Below are positions 26,650-35,367 of a stretch of 64,000 nt of DNA, one piece after another. Source of the stretch: an uncultured Coriobacteriales bacterium (GTDB lineage: Bacteria > Actinomycetota > Coriobacteriia > Coriobacteriales > UMGS124); contig CAKUAI010000002.1 of the NCBI GenBank assembly GCA_934636245.1, forward strand, positions 193,044-257,043, written 5' to 3'. The notes under the pieces were generated by a model that saw only the letters and a program-made list of their open reading frames with translations, ran no database searches and was not told where the DNA came from. The stretch's first letter is position 1. Each line of letters opens with the position of its first letter. Both the position numbers and the translations under genes were made by a program.

Positions 26650-27411
26650 CTAGCGTTTCTTCCAGCCCACGCACTCGGCCTGAATGCGCAGCAGCTCCTG
26701 CAGGCCGGGTTCGGCCAGGTCGAGCATGGCGTTGAGGCGCTCACGGCTGAAGGGGGTGCGCTCGCCGGTGCCCTGGATCTCGATGAACTCGTGACGGCCG
26801 GTGTAGGCCAGGTTCATGTCGATCTCTGCCTGGGAGTCCTCGGAATAGTCGAGGTCGAGAAGGAGACGTCCCCCCACCATGCCCACCGACAGGGCCACGA
26901 CCTGGTCGATCAGCGGGATGCGCGAGATCTTCTTGGCGTCCACCATGGCGGCGAAGGCGTCGTAGAGGGCCACCCAGGCGCCGGTCACGGCGGCGGTGCG
27001 CGTGCCGCCGTCGGCGTTGATGACGTCGCAGTCCACGGTCACGGTGTACTCGCCCAGGGCCTTCATGTCGCACACGGTGCGCAGGCTGCGGCCGATGAGG
27101 CGCTCGATTTCCATGGAGCGGCCCTTGCGTGCGGAGGTCTCGCGACGCGAGCGCGTGGTGGTGGAGCAGGGGAGCATCGCGTACTCGGCGCTCACCCAGC
27201 CCGCATGGGCATCCCTGCGCCACTTGGGCACGCCTTCCTCGACGGTGGCGCAGCAGATGAGCTTCGTGGCGCCGAACTCCACCTGGCACGAGCCCGATGC
27301 GTGGGGCATCACGGCGCGCGTGAGGGTGACGGGGCGGATGCCGCCGTCGGGGCGGCCGTAACTGCGCTCGGCGGGGGCGGCGGGCGTGGGATCCTTGAAC
27401 ATAACGGGCAT
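26650..27411 (-). CDS. rph: Ribonuclease PH
   Basis: This 253-residue phosphorolytic 3'-5' exoribonuclease trims tRNA 3' ends. The family core is clear: RSYGRPDGGIRPVTLT, GWVSAEYAMLP, RSRRETSARKGR, IGRSLRTVCD, and DCDVINADGGTRTAAVTGAW. It lies 74 nt downstream of murI on the same strand, a pairing common in Actinobacteria. The start has GAAAGGA at long spacing; an alternative ATG is three codons inside. Confidence 0.96.
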   Translation of the reverse strand: MPVMFKDPTPAAPAERSYGRPDGGIRPVTLTRAVMPHASGSCQVEFGATKLICCATVEEGVPKWRRDAHAGWVSAEYAMLPCSTTTRSRRETSARKGRSMEIERLIGRSLRTVCDMKALGEYTVTVDCDVINADGGTRTAAVTGAWVALYDAFAAMVDAKKISRIPLIDQVVALSVGMVGGRLLLDLDYSEDSQAEIDMNLAYTGRHEFIEIQGTGERTPFSRERLNAMLDLAEPGLQELLRIQAECVGWKKR

Positions 27412-27485
27412 CAGTCTTGTGTTCCTTTCTCTGTGAGAGCAACGGGTGCGGGGATTGACCCCGACGAGGGTGCGGGCGGCTTGAC

Positions 27486-28472
27486 TTACGGTTCGTGCAC
27501 GAGGTCTTCGAGCTCGGAGATGTCGATGTGCTCGATGCTGGTCAGGCCGCCGCCGAAGATGAACTTGCCTGCTGCGGCAAACGCGGTGATGTCGTCGCTC
27601 GTGGTGGCGAAGCGATGGCGCACGGTGGCCTCGGGCCCCATCAGCTGGTTGCGCCTGGCCAGGGTCTCGGCCACCTCGCGCGCCGTCTCCTCGGCGGAGC
27701 TCACAATGTTGAGGTCGCGGCCGAACGCCTCATGGATGGTGGGCGCCAGCAGCGGGAAGTGCGTGCAGCCCAGCACGAGGGTGTCGATGTCGGAGCGCAG
27801 AAGCGGGCCCAGCCCCGCGCGCACGGTACCCAGGGCGTCAGGCGTGAGGAAGACGTCGCGGTCTTCCAGCCAGTCCTGATGCAGGTGGTACCCGGTGGCG
27901 AGCTCCTTCTCCACAAGGGGCACGAAGCTGGGGGTTGCCAGGGAGTACACGTTGACGCCGGCGTCGAGCTGGTGGATGGCGCGTGCGTAAGCGTCGCTTT
28001 CAATGGTGAGGGGTGTGGCGATGACACCGATCTGCCCGGTGACGCTGGCCTGGATGGCCGCCCGCGCCCCGGGTCCGATGACGCCGATCACGGGCACGCC
28101 GAACGTGCGCTGCGCCAGGGGCAGGGCCGCGGCGGTGGCCGTGTTGCAGGCGATGACCATGAGCTTCACGTTTTGGGCGGTGAGCCAGGCGCCGATCTGG
28201 CGCACGAAGGAGCGAATCTCCTTGGCTGGGCGCACGCCGTAGGGGCAGCGCTTTGTGTCGCCCACGTAGAGGATGGACTCGTGAGGCAGCAGCGTCTTGA
28301 TGGCGCGTGCGACGGTGAGGCCGCCCATGCCCGAGTCGAAGATGCCGATGGGCGCGTCTTTGGCTGTGCCGCCCGTGTGGCTGCGACCAGCCGCGATGTG
28401 CAGGGAGTCCGTGATGCACCGCCTTTCTGAGGAGATGCCCGCACGCAATGGCGGGCGACTGCAACGTTTCAT
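27486..28472 (-). CDS. murI: Glutamate racemase
   Basis: This enzyme makes D-glutamate for peptidoglycan. The two catalytic cysteines are in VIACNTATA and VLGCTHFPL, and the N-terminal motif is IGIFDSGMGGLTVARA. The core begins about 40 residues after the ATG at 28472, which has only a weak Shine-Dalgarno, so the true start may be downstream. A good AGAAAGG lies 5-6 nt before an ATC codon at about 28415, but no ATG or GTG is in frame there. Stop and length otherwise fit MurI (about 270 residues). Confidence 0.93.
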   Translation of the reverse strand: MKRCSRPPLRAGISSERRCITDSLHIAAGRSHTGGTAKDAPIGIFDSGMGGLTVARAIKTLLPHESILYVGDTKRCPYGVRPAKEIRSFVRQIGAWLTAQNVKLMVIACNTATAAALPLAQRTFGVPVIGVIGPGARAAIQASVTGQIGVIATPLTIESDAYARAIHQLDAGVNVYSLATPSFVPLVEKELATGYHLHQDWLEDRDVFLTPDALGTVRAGLGPLLRSDIDTLVLGCTHFPLLAPTIHEAFGRDLNIVSSAEETAREVAETLARRNQLMGPEATVRHRFATTSDDITAFAAAGKFIFGGGLTSIEHIDISELEDLVHEP

Positions 28473-28620
28473 TGTAGCCCAGGAGGGCCTTGAGGTCTCC
28501 TTCAGTCCTTGGGAGATTGGTTGTTGCTTTGCAAGCAAGACATATATGGGGTGCAGGGCGGTCATATCATACTGTGTCTGTCTGTTCTGTTTGTCTGCGT
28601 TCAACGAGGGCGTGAAACCA

Positions 28621-29793
28621 ATGTCGAGGTTCCTTATCGCTTCCGATGCGTTCAAAGGCACGCTTACCTCACTTGAGGCGGGCCGTGTCATGTCTGACGC
28701 CATCAAAGCGACGCTGCCCGATGCGAAGACGCGTTGCATCGCGCTTTCCGACGGTGGTGACGGCACGATGGAGGCGATGCTCGCGCATAGTTCCGGCGAG
28801 GTCGTGCATGCCCGCGTGAGCGGCCCCGTCAGCATGACGGTCGACGCACCCTACGCGATTCTGCCCGATGGCACGGCAGTCATCGAGATGTCCGCAGCGT
28901 GCGGCATCAAGCTCATTCAAGAGGGCGTGAGCACGGGACGCACCACCACGCACGGCGTGGGCGAGCTGTTGCTCGACGCGGCTTCGCGCGGCTGCTCCAA
29001 GGTCATTCTGGGCTTGGGCAGCTCCACCACCACCGACGGTGGCGTGGGCGCTGCGTATGCGTGCGGCGTCAAGTTCTTCGACCGCTACGTCGAGCCGTTT
29101 GAACCGGTGGGAGCCACGCTCGACGCGGTGCAGACCGTGGACGTGTCCGACCTCGACCCGCGTGTGAAAGCCCTGGACATCCAGGTGCTTTGCGCCGTGG
29201 AGAACCCTCTGTGCGGCACGATGGGCACAAGTGCCACGTACGCCCCCAACAAGGGCGCGCTGCCCACAGTGGTCCAGGCCCTTGACCGCAACCTCGCCCA
29301 CCTGGCCGATGTCGTGAAGAGCTGCGTGGGCGTCGACATGCTCGACGTTCCCTGCGGCGGCGCCGGCGGCGGCATGGGCGCGGGCACGGCGGCCTTCTTC
29401 GGGGCCCAGCCCTGCCTGGCCATCGACGCCGTGCTCGATATCGTTGATTTTGACTCCCGCCTTGCAGGCGTCGACTATGTGGTGACGGGCGAGGGTTGCT
29501 TCGACACGCAGAGCCTGCACGGCAAGGTTGTGAGCGGCGTGGCGCGCCGCTGCAAGGCCGCGGGCGTTCCGCTCATCGCCGTGGTGGGATCGATGGACCC
29601 GGCCCTCGCTGAAGTGGGCAAGTCCATGGGCGTCACCACGTTTGCCGTGCTCAACCCCAACAACCGCCCGCTGTCCCAGCTGACGCAGCATCCCCGTTCG
29701 CGCCTTTCGCGAGCAATGACCCGCGTTGCCGAGCTCATCGCGCAAGGCGCCGACCTGCCGGGCGTCATCGAGCCGGCTCGCGAAGACTCATAG
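28621..29793 (+). CDS. Glycerate kinase (GlxK/GarK type)
   Basis: The 390-residue enzyme phosphorylates glycerate to a phosphoglycerate that enters glycolysis. Motifs: SDAFKGTLTS at the N-terminus, SDGGDGTMEA, GLGSSTTTDGGVGAAYACG and CGGAGGGMGAG. ATG follows GAGGG at about 9 nt; the frame is open far upstream but without a ribosome-binding site. It is divergent from murI and is followed after 27 nt by the LCP gene with a strong ribosome-binding site, so the two may be co-transcribed. Confidence 0.94.
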   Translation: MSRFLIASDAFKGTLTSLEAGRVMSDAIKATLPDAKTRCIALSDGGDGTMEAMLAHSSGEVVHARVSGPVSMTVDAPYAILPDGTAVIEMSAACGIKLIQEGVSTGRTTTHGVGELLLDAASRGCSKVILGLGSSTTTDGGVGAAYACGVKFFDRYVEPFEPVGATLDAVQTVDVSDLDPRVKALDIQVLCAVENPLCGTMGTSATYAPNKGALPTVVQALDRNLAHLADVVKSCVGVDMLDVPCGGAGGGMGAGTAAFFGAQPCLAIDAVLDIVDFDSRLAGVDYVVTGEGCFDTQSLHGKVVSGVARRCKAAGVPLIAVVGSMDPALAEVGKSMGVTTFAVLNPNNRPLSQLTQHPRSRLSRAMTRVAELIAQGADLPGVIEPAREDS

Positions 29794-29820
29794 TACGAGC
29801 TGTATTTCCAAGGAGGACCC

Positions 29821-31383
29821 ATGTCCCACAACGACAACGATCGCAGAGGCCCCATGCAGGGCAACATCCCCGGCCAAGGGACTTTCCCCAGCCAGGATGG
29901 CCCCGTGCGCCCCAGCGCCCGTCGTCAGCCGACATCGCGTTCCTCGTATTCGGCACCGCAGGGGGCTTCCGCCTATTCTCGCGACAATGCCCATGGGCGC
30001 TATACCTCCGGCAAGAGCAAGTCCACCACGCGCCGCAACGTGCTCATCGGCGCCGGCGTTGCGGCCGGCGTGCTCGTGGTGGGCGGCGTGGCTGCTGCCG
30101 CGTCGTTTGTGAATTCAATCGGCAGCCGTCTCAACGAGGGCGTCGACGAAACGACGAAGGCCGTGCTTCAGGACCAGCAGGTCGCAGCCCAGGAACTTGT
30201 GAGCAACTGGACCGACACCACACCCTTCTACATGTTGCTTCTGGGCGTCGACTCCATGGAAGAGCGTCTGGATGACGAGGATGAGTACGGATCCGACCCG
30301 TCCAACTACCGTTCCGACACCATCATTTTGACCCGTATCGACCCGGGCAAGAAGATTGTGACGCTCGTGTCCATCCACCGCGACACCTACTGCCCCGAGA
30401 TCGACGGCAAGATCAACTCCTACTATGCCCGCGGCGGTGCCTCGGCTGTCATCGAGAAAATCTCTGACTTCGCCGAGGTTCCCGTGTCGCACTATGCCGA
30501 GGTCAACATTGATGCACTCGTCGCTGTGACTGACGCCCTTGGCGGCGTGGAGGTCGACGTTCCCTACGAGATCAACGACACCGAGTACATGGGCCACATC
30601 AACGGGGGCCACCTCGATGCGGGCCTGCAGGTGCTTGACGGCGCAAAGGCCGAGCTCTTTACCCGCTCGCGCCACGCCTACGACAATCTTGGCGACGGCG
30701 ACCGCTACCGTGCCGCCAACCAGCGCCTTTTCATCGACGCCTGCCTCAAGAAGCTCATGAGTGCCACCCCGGTGGAGATGGTCAGCGTCATCAACACCGT
30801 GGTGGATTACGTCACGACCGACCTCACGCTTGACCAGATCGTCAACCTGGCCCTTGCCATGCGCGGCATCGACACCGCTAACGGCGTGTACTCCACGATG
30901 AACCCCACCGATTCCGAGTACGTGAACGGCGTCTGGTACGAGTACAACGACGACGAGCGCTGGCACGAGATCATGGCGGCGGTCGATGCGGGCGAGAGGC
31001 CGCCGGTGGACAGCGACTACGTCTCGGTGACCAACGACATCAACAGCGCCGATGCCGCCACGACCAGTGCAAATGCGTCCACGGTGGCAAGGAACCCTGC
31101 GTTTGCCGGCATCTCGGTGTCGGTGCGTGGCTGCGGTTGCAGCGCCGAGGCGATCGACAAGGTCGTGTCTGCTCTCACCGACGCAGGGCTCAGCGCTTGG
31201 AACGCAGGCGCCTCCACGTTGTCGCTTTCCACGACGCAGGTCATCTACGAGTACGACTCGATGGCCTCCATCGCCTCGCAGGTCGCCGCGTTGCTGGGCG
31301 CCACGGCCATCGACGCCGGCGAGGAATGGATGCTCACCGAGGGTGCCGACGTCATGGTCGCGGTGGGTGCCGACGTTAAGTAG
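29821..31383 (+). CDS. LCP (LytR-CpsA-Psr) family cell-wall glycopolymer ligase
   Basis: The 520-residue protein would attach anionic or capsular polymers to peptidoglycan. It has a hydrophilic disordered N-tail of about 70 residues, one membrane segment (about 73-95), an LCP domain with conserved Arg/Asp blocks (RSDTIILTRIDPGKK, SIHRDTYCPE, DGDRYRAANQR), and a C-terminal LytR_C-like domain (about 430-520). ATG follows AAGGAGG. It converges on the acetyltransferase gene with 3 nt between stops. Confidence 0.93.
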   Translation: MSHNDNDRRGPMQGNIPGQGTFPSQDGPVRPSARRQPTSRSSYSAPQGASAYSRDNAHGRYTSGKSKSTTRRNVLIGAGVAAGVLVVGGVAAAASFVNSIGSRLNEGVDETTKAVLQDQQVAAQELVSNWTDTTPFYMLLLGVDSMEERLDDEDEYGSDPSNYRSDTIILTRIDPGKKIVTLVSIHRDTYCPEIDGKINSYYARGGASAVIEKISDFAEVPVSHYAEVNIDALVAVTDALGGVEVDVPYEINDTEYMGHINGGHLDAGLQVLDGAKAELFTRSRHAYDNLGDGDRYRAANQRLFIDACLKKLMSATPVEMVSVINTVVDYVTTDLTLDQIVNLALAMRGIDTANGVYSTMNPTDSEYVNGVWYEYNDDERWHEIMAAVDAGERPPVDSDYVSVTNDINSADAATTSANASTVARNPAFAGISVSVRGCGCSAEAIDKVVSALTDAGLSAWNAGASTLSLSTTQVIYEYDSMASIASQVAALLGATAIDAGEEWMLTEGADVMVAVGADVK

Positions 31384-31386
31384 CGC

Positions 31387-31971
31387 TTAGCGGGAAAGCT
31401 CTTTCAACATTTGCTCAACCTGCGCCTGTACCTGGGGAAACAATGTCACGGGTGCAGGCGTTTCGCTATGCGGGGCAATGTGCTTCTCCATCCACACCAT
31501 GTCGCGCCAGGCGCCCAGCTTGTAGCCGCACGCCTCGAAGCGTCCCACCATGCGGTAGCCCATGCGCTCGTGGAAACCTACTGAACCACCCTCGTCGGGA
31601 TAGGCGATGCAGGCTTCGAGATTCGTGAGGCCCTGCAGGCGCGCCGCCTGCTCGAGCGCCTCGTGCAAAAGTGTTCCCACATGCATGCCCCGTGCCGTGC
31701 TGTCCACGTAGATCGAGGTCTCGGCTGTCCAATCGTAGGCCTCCCGGGCATGAAAGACACCCAGGTAGGCATAGCCGAGCGGCGTGCTGTCTTCCCCGCA
31801 GGCGACGATGTAGGGATAGCGCTGCAGCGTGGTGCCTATGCGTTCGGCGAATTCTGCCACATCCGGCACGTCGTACTCGAAGGTGATGAAAGTGTCGCGC
31901 ACGTAGGGCGCGTAAATGGCAAGCAAGGCGGGTGCGTCTTGTGCGCAAGCCACGCGAAGTGTGACGCTCAT
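31387..31971 (-). CDS. GNAT acetyltransferase, phosphinothricin-acetyltransferase-like
   Basis: The 194-residue protein shows the PAT/MnaT subfamily pattern: RVACAQDAPALLAIYAPYV at the start, FEYDVPD, the Ile/Tyr-rich ETSIYVDSTARGMHVGTLL acetyl-CoA loop, and VGFHERMGYR. Such enzymes N-acetylate small amines or amino acid analogues; the substrate here is not predictable. ATG follows AAAGGAGC. It is divergent from nadE. Confidence 0.9.
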   Translation of the reverse strand: MSVTLRVACAQDAPALLAIYAPYVRDTFITFEYDVPDVAEFAERIGTTLQRYPYIVACGEDSTPLGYAYLGVFHAREAYDWTAETSIYVDSTARGMHVGTLLHEALEQAARLQGLTNLEACIAYPDEGGSVGFHERMGYRMVGRFEACGYKLGAWRDMVWMEKHIAPHSETPAPVTLFPQVQAQVEQMLKELSR

Positions 31972-32117
31972 GGTGCTCCTTTGCCGGTGGTGGTTGTGGC
32001 GGATATGGTACGTCTGGTTGTTGCGTGCGTGCCATATATTCACGAGTTTGCAACGCAGATGCGTCTAACCTGTACACAAACGATTCTTTTAGCATCCCAC
32101 GTTGGGAGAGGTGCCCT

Positions 32118-33995
32118 ATGAAGATAGCGATTGCACAGGTGAATTCCAATCCTGGCAAGTTCTCGCAGACCGTTGAACGCATACTCTCGAGCGCGCGCCA
32201 GGCTTTGGCTGCCCAGGCCGATCTCGTGGTGTTTCCTGCCACGGTGATGTCGGGCGCCTACCCGCAGGGCCTGGTCGAGCACCGCGCCTACCAGCTCGAC
32301 CTCATCGACGCGCTCTATGACCTGGCGGCACGTACGCCGGTGGCCTGCGTGGTGCCCGCCTACATGCTCGACTCCCAGGATGCATACACGGAGTTCTTCC
32401 TGTGCGATGCGGGAGACGTCTGCCCGCTGCGTCGTCGCGAGGCTTATACGTCTGCCATTGAGTACGACGGCGTCTCGAGCGCTCCGGTCACGCTTTCCTG
32501 GGGCGGCGTTGACCTGCTCTTTGTCGCCGGTTCGCCCTCGGCGAGCGCCCAGGATGTGCCGTGCGACGTGATGCTTGCCATGTCGCCCATGCCCTTCTGC
32601 CGCGACGACGCGTCCTCTCTGGGCGTGTTTGGCCTGGGCGAGGGCGTGCTGAGCTCGCTGATTGCCGAGTCGCCGTGCTGGATGGCCTTCGTGCAAGGCG
32701 TGGGCGCTTACGACGACGTGGTGCTCGCCGGCGGCAGTTTCGCAGCCGACCCCGACGGCGTCATCGTCGCCTCGTGCCCTATCTTCGAGGAGGGCATCTC
32801 CGTCTTTGACGTCGACGACTCGGGCGACGAGCAGCCCTCTTGTGCTGCGGGGCAGTTTGTGGGTCGCCGCGTCGACGAGATCGAGTCGATCAGCGACGAC
32901 CAGTGGACGGCCTACCTCTACCGCGCTCTTGTCGTCTCCGTGCGCGATTACGTGCGTAAGAGCGGTTTCTCCGACGTGGTCGTGGGGCTTTCGGGCGGCA
33001 TCGACTCCAGTGTGGTGGCGGCCCTGGCCGTGGACGCCCTTGGTTGCGAGCACGTGCGCGGCGTCCTCATGCCCGGGCCTTACTCCAGCGCAAGCTCCGT
33101 CGATGACGCGGAGGCGCTTGCCGCAAACCTGGGCATCAAGACATGCACCGTGCCTATCAAAGATATGTTCGCGGTTGCCGATGAGGGAATCGCACAGGCC
33201 TTGGGTGGTGTCTTCGAGGGCGTTGGCCGAGAGAACCTTCAGGCGCGCCTGCGCGGGTGTGTGCTCATGAGCCTGTCGAACGCCTGGGGTGCGCTTGTCC
33301 TCAACACGGGCAACAAGTCGGAGTCGGGCATGGGGTACTCCACGCTTTACGGCGACACGGTGGGTGCGTATGCCCCTCTGGCCGACGTGTACAAGGGTCG
33401 CGTCTACGAGCTTGCCCGGTGGCGCAACGCCTGCAGCCCCTTCGAGGTCATTCCTGAAAACGTGCTGGTCAAGCCCCCTTCGGCCGAGCTGAGCGAGAAC
33501 CAGACCGACGAGGGTTCCTTCGGCGCCACCTACGAGCAGATCGACCAGGTGCTCACCATGCATGTGGATCGCGGCCTAGACGCGTGCGACGCGGTGCAGG
33601 CGGGCATGCCGGCCGACGTGGTGGACAAGGTGCTCACGACCTGCGCGAATGCCGAGTACAAGCGTCGCCAGGAACCCATGGGGCCCGTCGTTACCATGCG
33701 CTGCTTCGCGGACAGGGGCTGGCCCGTCGTGAACGGATGGCGCGACCATGCCAGCGAGCGCGATGCTGACGAGCCGGGTCTTGATCGCTGGTGTGATTTT
33801 GGGGATGTGGACTGCGACGATCTCGAGGCGCGTCCCGATGTGGACGAGGCGCTCGACGCCATGCTTCAAACGGGTGCCGTGCGCAGCAACCAGCTGCCCA
33901 CCGCAGTGGCCGACGTCACGTTCTCCGCGCTTGCGTCTGGTCAGGCAGGTGAGATGGACGACTGCTTCGGATTCCCCATGTTCTCAAAGAACTAG
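32118..33995 (+). CDS. nadE: NAD+ synthetase with a degenerate glutaminase domain
   Basis: The 625-residue protein has the two-domain layout of glutamine-dependent NAD synthetase. The C-terminal synthetase domain is intact: GLSGGIDSSVVAALAVDALG, NTGNKSESGMGYSTLYGD, KPPSAELSENQTDEGSFG. The N-terminal nitrilase-like domain lacks the usual triad. The position of the catalytic Glu reads FPATVMSG (Ala41), the Lys region reads CPLRRREAYT, and the Cys region (normally ICED) reads LLFVAGSP. It may therefore use free ammonia. ATG follows GGGAGAGG. Confidence 0.92.
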   Translation: MKIAIAQVNSNPGKFSQTVERILSSARQALAAQADLVVFPATVMSGAYPQGLVEHRAYQLDLIDALYDLAARTPVACVVPAYMLDSQDAYTEFFLCDAGDVCPLRRREAYTSAIEYDGVSSAPVTLSWGGVDLLFVAGSPSASAQDVPCDVMLAMSPMPFCRDDASSLGVFGLGEGVLSSLIAESPCWMAFVQGVGAYDDVVLAGGSFAADPDGVIVASCPIFEEGISVFDVDDSGDEQPSCAAGQFVGRRVDEIESISDDQWTAYLYRALVVSVRDYVRKSGFSDVVVGLSGGIDSSVVAALAVDALGCEHVRGVLMPGPYSSASSVDDAEALAANLGIKTCTVPIKDMFAVADEGIAQALGGVFEGVGRENLQARLRGCVLMSLSNAWGALVLNTGNKSESGMGYSTLYGDTVGAYAPLADVYKGRVYELARWRNACSPFEVIPENVLVKPPSAELSENQTDEGSFGATYEQIDQVLTMHVDRGLDACDAVQAGMPADVVDKVLTTCANAEYKRRQEPMGPVVTMRCFADRGWPVVNGWRDHASERDADEPGLDRWCDFGDVDCDDLEARPDVDEALDAMLQTGAVRSNQLPTAVADVTFSALASGQAGEMDDCFGFPMFSKN

Positions 33996-34055
33996 CAGGT
34001 AAAAGCCACAATAGCGAGCATTGACGCCCGTGGCTGGCTTTGTCGGCTGCGGGCG

Positions 34056-34382
34056 TCAGCGTGTAAGCAGGACGATGATGGCCACGATGCATGCCACCAC
34101 GAAAAGGCCGAGTGCAACGCTCGAGGCAATGGTGCGCGCTTTGCGCCTGCGATTTTGTGCGGAGAAAATCTGGAACTTGTCGCGCGGGCGCTCCAGATAG
34201 CGGTCGTAGTCGAGCCTGTTGGAGCGATAGCTGGGCAGGGGATGGGCGGGACGTATGCCCGGCACGGAGTCCGAGACACCCGGCGTGCTCGTTGCGCGGC
34301 CGTATGCCTGCTGATATGCCTGCTCATCATGCTCGTCAAGGGCGATTTGGTCTCGGCCTCGCCCGAAGTTCTTGTAATCCAA
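34056..34382 (-). CDS. Small protein with a C-terminal membrane anchor
   Basis: This is a hypothetical protein of about 108 residues: a charged, tyrosine-rich cytoplasmic part (DYDRYLERPRDKFQIF), a basic patch (QNRRRKART) and one C-terminal membrane helix (IASSVALGLFVVACIVAIIVLL). I prefer the TTG at 34382, preceded by AAGGAT. The in-frame ATG at 34469 lies upstream of the only promoter I can see (34432-34459). I do not recognise the family; the topology suggests a tail-anchored protein. Confidence 0.55.
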   Translation of the reverse strand: MDYKNFGRGRDQIALDEHDEQAYQQAYGRATSTPGVSDSVPGIRPAHPLPSYRSNRLDYDRYLERPRDKFQIFSAQNRRRKARTIASSVALGLFVVACIVAIIVLLTR

Positions 34383-34431
34383 AGGCGCATCCTTGCTGCA
34401 TGGGGGCGCCGTCTGCGCCCGGGTTGTGCCT

Positions 34432-34459
34432 ACTATACCGTTTCTTGAGCGGCTTGCAA
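34432..34459 (-). promoter_or_regulatory. Candidate promoter of the tail-anchored protein gene
   Basis: On the minus strand, TTGCAA and TATAGT are separated by 16 bp, about 55 nt before the proposed TTG start. Confidence 0.45.
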
Positions 34460-34607
34460 AACTTAACAATGCTAGGCTTAGATTTCCTTATGTGAAGGAA
34501 CTGAGAAGATAAGACAATCCTGTTTATAGGTTCTCACGGGTGGAATAGAACAGTCAGCAATAAAACCAAGCGGGTCCGAACCCCCGCACAAAAGGAGGCT
34601 GTTCATC

Positions 34608-35030
34608 ATGGCTGCTATTCTTCCTTATGGTCGCGTGAACGCTTTGAGCAACTGGTTCGACGCCATCAACGATCTCGCCAACTTCGAGCAGCGTTATCCC
34701 GAGACTCCCACCGCCTTCAAGATGGACGTTCAGGAGAACCCCGATGGCTACATCGTTGAGGCCCATGTCCCTGGTGTCGCCCGCGAGGAGATCGACGTTG
34801 AACTCAATGCCGGCCGCCTTGTTATCGACATCGACCACAAGGACTCCGAGGACGTTGAGAAGCGCAACTACGTCCTGCGTGAGACCTCCGCGTTCCATGC
34901 CACCCGTGGCGTCTACCTCAAGGATGCCGACACCGCCGGCCTGACCGCCGTGCTGAAGGACGGCGTGCTGACGGTGAATGTGCCGAAGCGGCTCCAGAAC
35001 GCCAACGTCACCAAGGTCACCATCGGGTAA
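34608..35030 (+). CDS. Hsp20-family small heat-shock protein
   Basis: This 140-residue alpha-crystallin-type chaperone holds unfolding proteins in the cytoplasm. The alpha-crystallin domain spans about 37-140, with the conserved AHVPGVAREEIDVELNAGRL, DGVLTVNVPK and a final TKVTIG. ATG follows AAAGGAGG. I saw no CIRCE element or HspR (HAIR) site in front of it. The 3' side carries two palindromic repeat elements. Confidence 0.93.
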   Translation: MAAILPYGRVNALSNWFDAINDLANFEQRYPETPTAFKMDVQENPDGYIVEAHVPGVAREEIDVELNAGRLVIDIDHKDSEDVEKRNYVLRETSAFHATRGVYLKDADTAGLTAVLKDGVLTVNVPKRLQNANVTKVTIG

Positions 35031-35040
35031 ACCATCCAGC

Positions 35041-35240
35041 AGAACCTCGCCGGCTGCGTTCTCGGGAGGCTTACGTACGTCCAGTACGCTGCGCCTCCCG
35101 ACGCCTTGCCGGCGAGAACCTGCGTTTTAGTGAGATGCGGAACCTGATGCGCTGCGTTCCGCGATGTCTAGAGTACTCCAGTACACGTCGGCATCGCGCG
35201 CCTTGCGCATCAGAACCCGCTTTTAGTGGGTTGCGGAACC
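35041..35240 (+). repeat. Tandem pair of two-tier palindromic elements, copies B and C
   Basis: Copy B (35041-35119) has outer arms TCGCCGG/CCGGCGA, a CTGCGTT box, inner arms TCGGGAGGC/GCCTCCCGA, a loop with GTACGTCCAGTAC, and the CGCCTTGC box. Copy C (35138-35217) repeats this plan with different arms (CTGATGCG/CGCATCAG and CGCGATG/CATCGCG), loop AGTACTCCAGTAC, and the same CTGCGTT and CGCCTTGC boxes. Each copy is followed by a related tail (GAACCTGCGTTTTAGTG; GAACCCGCTTTTAGTG), giving a 97-bp period. They fill the 337-bp hsp20-tilS spacer. Arms differ but keep pairing; boxes and loop are fixed. Confidence 0.75.
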
Positions 35241-35367
35241 TCGTCTGCTATCAGTTTTGTCCTCCCTCTCTTCCTTGTCAGCGCCCCGTCGAGCTTTGCC
35301 CGGCGGGGCGTTGGCGTTTCGGGGGTACAATCGCCGAGTTCGCAATATCACTTTGAAAGGAGCGCAT

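Noticed and set aside
32025..32117. Upstream extension of nadE
   Set aside because: The frame is open 31 codons further but the conserved KIAIAQVNSNPG start and GGGAGAGG ribosome-binding site fix the ATG at 32118.
34020..34057. Terminator after nadE
   Set aside because: GACGCCCG/CGGGCGTC forms a hairpin, but no T-run follows and it overlaps the stop of the convergent gene.
34440..34607. CIRCE or HAIR heat-shock operator before hsp20
   Set aside because: A single CTTGAG is present at 34444 but no inverted partner at the proper distance; no TTAGCACTC/GAGTGCTAA pair.
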